NCBI GenBank assembly: GCA_032173965.1
Contig: CM063294.1
Coordinates: forward strand, 6,556,452 to 6,620,451
DNA from: Sitta carolinensis
Lineage: Eukaryota; Chordata; Aves; Passeriformes; Sittidae
DNA length: 64,000 nt
Reading direction: 5' to 3'
Positions 57,601-64,000 of the stretch are shown one piece after another. Position 1 is the first letter of the stretch; every line of letters begins with the position of its first letter. A program made the position numbers and the translations under genes. A model generated the notes under the pieces. The model worked only from the letters and a program-made list of their open reading frames with translations, did not search any database and was not told the DNA's origin.

Positions 57601-60550
57601 CAGGTAGCAGCAGAAACATCCGCTGGCAAAAGGAGGTGTTGCAAAATTGTCTAAGGTGTGATTGGTGAGGAAATGAAATGGAAAAACCCTGTCTGTAATA
57701 GACCAGTTATTTATATGCTAAGAAAGGAGATGGCAAATGTGTTTGGGTGTGGTTTTTTTAACCTCTTGAGCTTTCTAGGAGGATATTATTGACATCAAAT
57801 AGAAAGTAAATGATGAAGGAAAGAAAAAGCCTTTAAAATCATTCTCTCTTTAGCTATTAGAAGGGGGAAAGAAAGGATTTTTTAAATCAGAGAAGAATTA
57901 AAGACATTGAAGTAGAAGGAACTAGGTTACTATTAAATTAGTAAATAAATGGAGAACTTAAAAAACATAGAAGGTGTTCAAGAAACTAAGAAAGAAAGAA
58001 CGAGTCAAAAACTATGAAAAAGGGCAAACAATGAGATGATGTTCTAAAATTTTACATAATACCAAGAGCAAGGCCACAGGTCTGCATGCAACAGGCCTGA
58101 AGGGAGGAGCAGAGATAAAGAGGGTGCTTGGTTTGAAGATCATGCCTCAAAAGAGACAGCTATGAATCATGAATAATTTATACCCAGTATTGCCATTTGA
58201 AGTCAAACAGATCAAGCTTAGGATGTGAAAAAAAATCTTTAAAGACTACAGCTAACCATCTTGAAGCTTCAGTTACCAGCTTCACAGGTAGAGCTAGAGC
58301 TTCTAGGTGTATGAAATCACCCAAGTCCAAATCCTACAAGGTATTTAAATGGTTTGCTCTTTTCAAGAGGAGACCTTTGAAGAACTCTTTATTTCTCGAA
58401 CAGACATATTCAGGAAAAAAGTTCACAGCTACTACAGAAGAGGCTCCCCTGGGAGTCCCCATTCCATGTCACAGTGTGTATTGCCATCACATTGAACGTT
58501 TTCAGGCCTGGAATTGAAACCTCTTAATATCTGCTGAAAAGTGAGGTTACAACAATGTGAATCCCATAGGTAATGTCTTTTTAAGACTTTTTTCTTGTAG
58601 CATTTGAACATGTTATGTCCTGGAAAGCTTTTAAGGATGAGCTGGCAATTCTGGACTCGTTGACTTTGAGCAGAGGGTGCATTGGGAGCCCCACAGGGCT
58701 GTGGGTTGGGCTGTGCTGTGCAGGCTGGGGTGCACCCTGCAGGTCACAATGCAATGTGAGGGCACTGGAACCCACATCTCTCTGGAGTGTCCTATGTGAT
58801 TTTTTAGAAATTTGGGTGCTGTGTTTGCAAAAGAGAGGTAAGGCTGCAACAAGTGGCAGGCATCAGAAAAGGCTGATATGCTCAAGAGAGACCTTCAAAG
58901 TGTTTTATATTTCTCTTTCTACAGAGGTTGCCAGGCTTCAGGGTGGGGTGGCAGGTTGGATGCAGAAATGATGCAGTGGACATTCCGTCTCTCTGGGACA
59001 CTCCTGATGTCACCTCGGATGCCATAAAGAGAGAAGGATACTCAAAGCCCAAGAGGCAAAGTGACAAAATTGCAAACATTAACTTCTCACACCCAACAAA
59101 GTATTTGCTTTGAAGGGACTCATGAGTTTCCTGGAAGTGATGCAGCCCTGGCCAAGTCATATGGTTTCCTTCAGGAAACCAAGATTCCCACCAGGCAGTG
59201 CAGCCCTGCTCCTCCAGGTCTGCTCCTGGCTCAGCTCTGCTGGCCACATTCCCTAGGAAGCACTTTGCTCTTCATGTGCACACACTGTAGGGCAGAGAGA
59301 AAGAGTAGCCAAAAAACCATTTAAAATACTGCTTTACTCTCTTTACTGAACTCAGCAACTTAAATTCTATCATGACTTTCAGTTTTTCATGTGCCAATGA
59401 TAGTGGTGTTCTCAAATTGCATCCCAGCAGCTCCCAGCCACTTCAATTTTAAACATTTTAATATTTCTGGAAGTTCAAAAGAAGATGACTGGTAGTTTTT
59501 GAAAAAAGAACATGTTTTATTGATGTAGTTCCCTCCTTGTTTCTTGATCCTAATATCTCTATGTGAACACATTTTTAAGCCAAAACAATGTTGGAAAACA
59601 TGAGTACAGGTGTAAACAAAGTTCTTCAAGCAGCTCTCACCATGAAACATTTTATTTTTATATTGTTTTGTAAGGTTTTTTTGTTCCATGGGTAGTCTCT
59701 GCAGCACTGCATCCAGATAAGCATACTAATGATCATTACTCATTTATTTTTGATTTTAGCTTTTTCTCTTTGCACTATTCTCTAGTAATAAATTCTTTGA
59801 TGAATTTTTTTTACTTTTCTTGTCACCAGAGGTACATTTTTTCTCTCAGAATGGAAGGTTATCCAGAGGTTTTCCTGTACCTATACTTGAAAGCTTTTTT
59901 TTAAATATCGTCATAGAGTTGTTGACAATCCTTGTTTTTCAAGATAATAGTGGGAAGAAAACTAATCAATTTTCTTCATGTTAAATAATATTTTAGCTTT
60001 TTCCAGGATGAAACCAAGTAATAGGATTACTCAAGAACTTTTTTCTTAGATCAAACCCTTAGCACTAGAGCAAAGTGGAGTGTGCTGTCATGAATGCCCT
60101 GGTTATTGCTCTTGCATTTGTATAACCAAAGTCAGCACATGCAGTTCCAAGACACTGCTGTGTCACCTTAGGATTTTGTAGCAGGGACAATCCACCAGCT
60201 CTGTTGCAGACCAGACATTTGCAAGATAAGAAAGGCAATTTTGATGAACTGCAAGGATGGCTGAAAGCTTTCGAACTTGTCTTCTCCTCGGTATGCATAA
60301 AGTGTTACAGGGTAGCAGCAGCAGATCATCAAATAATGCTTATTCTTTGTTGACTGGGTGCTTTTGCATTTTGCTTCAGTAGAGGAGTGTTAAGTAAGGT
60401 CAAGCAGCTATTGCTCTCTGTAATTTGAATGGTTAGGTTGGGAACTCATAGGATTTCTGGAGGTAGGCCAAGGAAGCGAGGTACTGGGGGTTTTTAACCT
60501 GTGCACTGAGAATGGAAGCAAGTTTTTATGATGGATTCTTATCTACAGTC

Positions 60551-60581
60551 TGACTCTACTTCCTGTATGACTCTACTTCCT
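60551..60581 (+). repeat. Two-copy direct repeat, 17-bp period
   Basis: TGACTCTACTTCCT occurs at 60551-60564 and 60568-60581 with GTA between. A short local duplication within intron 6. Confidence 0.8.
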
Positions 60582-63413
60582 CCTCCAAGTCATGTTCTCA
60601 GAATAAAATAGAAGAAATTGAGCTCCAGTCAACAAGAACACATTATTTGCATTAGTCAAAAATTTTCATAATTTTCTCAATTTTTGGAACAATAGACAAG
60701 AAAGAAAAAATAGCAATTACTAACTAGTTTCATAAACATTTCTAGTCTCTAATATTAAGACACACAAGGGGTGTTGTGGCACTTTATGCATTAAATCTTG
60801 AAAAATATTTTCAAATTCTCCTATGTAGGGCATGATACAAGAAAGTATTATTACATAAATTTTATCCTGCAGCTCTTTAGCCTTAATTATGCAATCTTCT
60901 AGAGAGTAGCAAAGAACTCACTTAATAGACTGTATCACTTTTTGAGATAAGTGGCATATTTTTAGCTTCTGTAATGTACATTGAAATGAGGGCAATTACG
61001 TCTTGTTTCGAAAGGCAATGTTAAAACACACTCTATTTACAATTCAGAATTTGTTTTAACAATACAAAATGAGGGAGTTAATGTTTGAGAAATATACAAT
61101 GATGATGACAGCTATTTGAACATTATGACCATGCTTAGTGTTAGGCTACTCTGTTTCTCTGTGAGAAACATCAGCATTGAAGGATGGGATTTGGATTTGT
61201 AGATAACATGTATCTAAAAACATAAGCAGAATATTTTGTAGTCACAAGGTATGGCAGAGACTTTCAGTAGTTTGTACATCATGTACACATTTTCATTTAA
61301 CACCCTAGTGTGTTTTCTTTTTGTTCCTCCCATTTTAGTTGATAAAAATAATTAAGGTGAAAGTGTATAATAATGTGAAGGTCTCTTCAAAGTTAGTGAT
61401 GTTAATATAGTTTGATTTCCTTTCTACATATCTTTTCTAACATATGGCTGAATTTGAGTATTATTAGCTCCTATGGATGATGCCTGGCTCTTGTTAAATG
61501 TGACACAGACTTGTATGTCTTATTTCCAACCAGCCTTTCAATTATATCTATTCAAATACAGTGACAACAACAAAACAGCATCTTAAATAAGTAGGTTACT
61601 AAAAATGCAATGTAATGACAGGGGTTTGAGAAACTAGATATTGCAAAGTAAAGGGATTTAACTGTATAAGAGGAGTCTTAGAGGAAAATGTTTATTATTT
61701 AGGACATAAATGTGCCCCAGGCAAAACTAAACCTATTTCAAATGAACTATCCCTACTCTATACACATAATGAGCAGTAAGCTGTCCTCATCTTCAGACAT
61801 CCTAATGAATTAATTTTTCTCCGCTGAGAAAGGAAGAAGATGGTGAATAATAAAATAAGGCCAAGGAAAGAAAATGTCCAAGATGATATCTTATAATCAT
61901 TGTACTACAAACATGTTTTTTTGACATAAAAAAGGGTCTGGAAGTGAAACATCAGTACAGAAATTTTCAGTCCTATGCTGATAAGTTTACAGGCTACAGA
62001 GATTATCAAGTACTCTGCAGATGAAAGGATGAAGTGCTCAGGAACCTTCTGATTTATCACAGGATTGCTTGAACTTCAGTTACTTGAGCAGCACACTAAA
62101 AATATTTATTTATATCAGTGATTCAAACATGCTTCTTACCTATTGTAAAAATACTTAATACTCAGACATATTTTAATTCTAAAGCAATTGTGACTATACA
62201 TTATTCTTTCACTATTACATCACCTGGTCTGATCCTTTTGGACTAAAGATTTCTCCCTGCAATTCATTATAACAAGCTGTAACTGGCAGGAGTGATGTTA
62301 CAATGATTTTCCCTTGTGATGTTTCTGAAAGTCACTCACTGGTTGGAGCAGGATGATTTAATTGCGAAACAGGAATTATAGAAAGGAGTTGGGATAATAT
62401 GCTTTGTCTCAAGGAGTCACCAGTACTTATGAAAATATATTCATTGGGGCATAAGAGCATTACAGGAATTTTATGCTTAGTTATGTGCAGGAAGTGTTTT
62501 AAGATATAGACTCACTCTCTTAACTTGCTGATTTTATCATCAAATTAAAAACATTCAAAGTTCAGTTTTTTCTTTCTTTTTAATAATTAAAATATCCTAA
62601 AAGATCTAATTATTTTCTTGATATTAAATGAACAACTATTATTTAACTATCATATGTACAGAGGTTCATTCAATGCAAAACTGATCTTGCTTCTAACATC
62701 TGTGTTTTTGTAATTACCCAGGAATAAGTTCAGTGAAAATGCTTGTAAGATCCTACATTATTCCTTATACTCTGGTTACTTGTATATTAATTCTTTTTAT
62801 CCTTATCTGACCTTTCTGAAGATCAGTTTAAGCTATAGCAAGCCATGCTTTTAGATATGGGAAACCTTATGAAAGACAGGCTCAGAAAAAAGCCTTGACC
62901 CTCAAGAATCTTTGTTCTGTTGGGGAGTCATTATGAGGAGGATTTCAGGCCCCAACAGCCCTTTTCCCCAGGGACAGTCATATTTTGTTTTGCTGAGGTG
63001 AATCAGCTGACATTGAGTCTAGGAAAAACCGAGAGAAAAAAAAAGGGCTGAATTAATGTCACTGGAATTGGAAGAAAGTCTTTAACCTCTCTCCAAAAAA
63101 TGAAAAGTAATCATCAAAGAGCCTTTCAACTCTTTATATGATTAGGTAGAAGCAGGTGGATTTGAATGCCTAAGCCTGAATCTCTGTAGATAAAAACCTG
63201 GACAGAAAAGTCAGATTCTCTCAGTCTGTGAGGATTTTAAACATATTGATTCTCTAGGAAATAGTGTTTGGTTTTTCCCTTGCCTGTTAAACTAAGAAGA
63301 TCTAACCCATCACTGTGAAAGAGATGGCAAGGAGGAGGAGTCTTTGTGCCCTGGGGGCTTTCTGCACTGCCTGCAGAGGGGGGAGTCCCTGCAGGGCCAC
63401 GGTGGCTCCCTGG

Positions 63414-64000
63414 CTGCTCCCCATTCCTGGTTCTCCTTCCTGCTCCCCATCCCGCGTGCTCCTCCCTGCTCCCCATCCCGGGTGCTCCTCCCTCCCTGCT
63501 CCCCATCCCGGGTGCTCCTCCCTCCCTGCTCCCCATCCCTGGTGCTCCTCCCTCCCTGCTCCCCATCCCGGGTGCTCCTCCCTCCCTGCTCCCATCCCTG
63601 GTGCTCCTCCCTGCTCCCCATCCCTGGTGTTCCTCCCTCCCTGCTCCCCATCCCTGGTGCTCCTCCCTCCTGCTCCCATCCCGGTGCTCCTCCCTCCCTG
63701 CTCCCCATCCCTGGTGCTCCTCCTGCTCCCCATCTCTGGTGCTCCTCCCTCCCTGCTCCCATCCCTGGTGTTCCTCCCTCCCTGCTCCCCATCCCTGGTG
63801 CTCCTCCCTCCCTGCTCCCCATCCCTGGTGCTCCTCCCTGCTCCCCATCCCTGGTGTTCCTCCCTGCTCCCCTTCCCTGGTGTTCCTCCCTCCCTGCTCC
63901 CCATCCCTGGTGTTCCTCCCTCCCTGCTCCCCATCCCTGGTGCTCCTCCCTCCCTGCTCCCCATCCCTGGTGTTCCTCCCTGCTCCCCATCCCTGGTGTT
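63414..64000. repeat. C-rich minisatellite, at least 21 units, 25-30 bp
   Basis: Tandem units of the form CTGCTCCCCATCCCTGGTGC plus TCCTCCCTCC, mainly 30 bp, with 25, 26, 28 and 29-bp variants and CCCGGG versions near the left edge. I count 21 starts of CTGCTCCC from 63414 to the window end, so the array continues beyond. The minus strand has no stops in any frame here, giving three overlapping spurious ORFs rich in Gly, Arg, Ser and Glu; these are not genes. Each full unit on the minus strand has the G-tracts GGGATGGGGAGCAGGGAGGG, a quadruplex-type motif, in the GABRG2 sense strand. Confidence 0.95.

Noticed and set aside
63310..63990. 226-residue repeat protein on the minus strand
   Set aside because: It is the translation of a stop-free minisatellite; all three frames are open and the array lies in an intron.

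Overview
The window looks like vertebrate nuclear DNA, most likely from a bird. It is AT-rich and gene-poor, with large introns. Its recognisable repeats are avian in type: a CR1 LINE 3' end and degraded avian-style retroviral LTRs. No Alu, L1 or bacterial features are visible. The bird assignment rests on remembered repeat families and is an inference.

The only gene I can support is the 3' half of GABRG2, the GABA-A receptor gamma-2 subunit, on the minus strand. Reading in the gene's direction (high to low coordinates) there are four exons. Exon 7 (42065-41913) holds the end of the extracellular domain, M1 and the start of M2. Exon 8 (40370-40165) holds the rest of M2, M3 and the start of the cytoplasmic loop. 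The 24-nt alternative exon 9 (38403-38380) encodes LLRMFSFK, the gamma-2L insert. Terminal exon 10 (36898-36624) holds the rest of the loop and M4. All splice boundaries are GT-AG and phases agree (1-1-0-0-0). The terminal exon has one C too few in a C run at 36875-36878. As written the frame hits a stop before M4; this is more likely an assembly or sequencing indel than biology, but it is the most important point to check.

Region by region: 1-34.9 kb is 3' flanking intergenic DNA with no supportable gene, containing a CR1 fragment split by an inserted LTR (7.7-8.15 kb), a second LTR remnant (14.8-15.0 kb), a G/T-only tract (12.88-13.0 kb), a G-quadruplex-type G run (20.63 kb), a CpG-dense block (27.3-27.5 kb) and several poly-T tracts. 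About 34.9-36.6 kb is the probable GABRG2 3' UTR. 36.6-42.1 kb holds the exons and three introns of about 1.5-1.8 kb. 42.1-64.0 kb is intron 6, still open at the window end, with a full-length LTR of the same family (45.56-46.14 kb) and, at the edge, a C-rich minisatellite of at least 21 units whose minus strand (the GABRG2 sense strand) carries repeated G-quadruplex motifs.

The introns flanking the 24-nt exon contain a pyrimidine tract (PTB-like) and a YCAY cluster (NOVA-like), placed where vertebrate regulation of gamma-2S/gamma-2L splicing would predict. I found no new multi-gene system; the best leads are the apparent frameshift, the splicing elements and the intronic G4 minisatellite.
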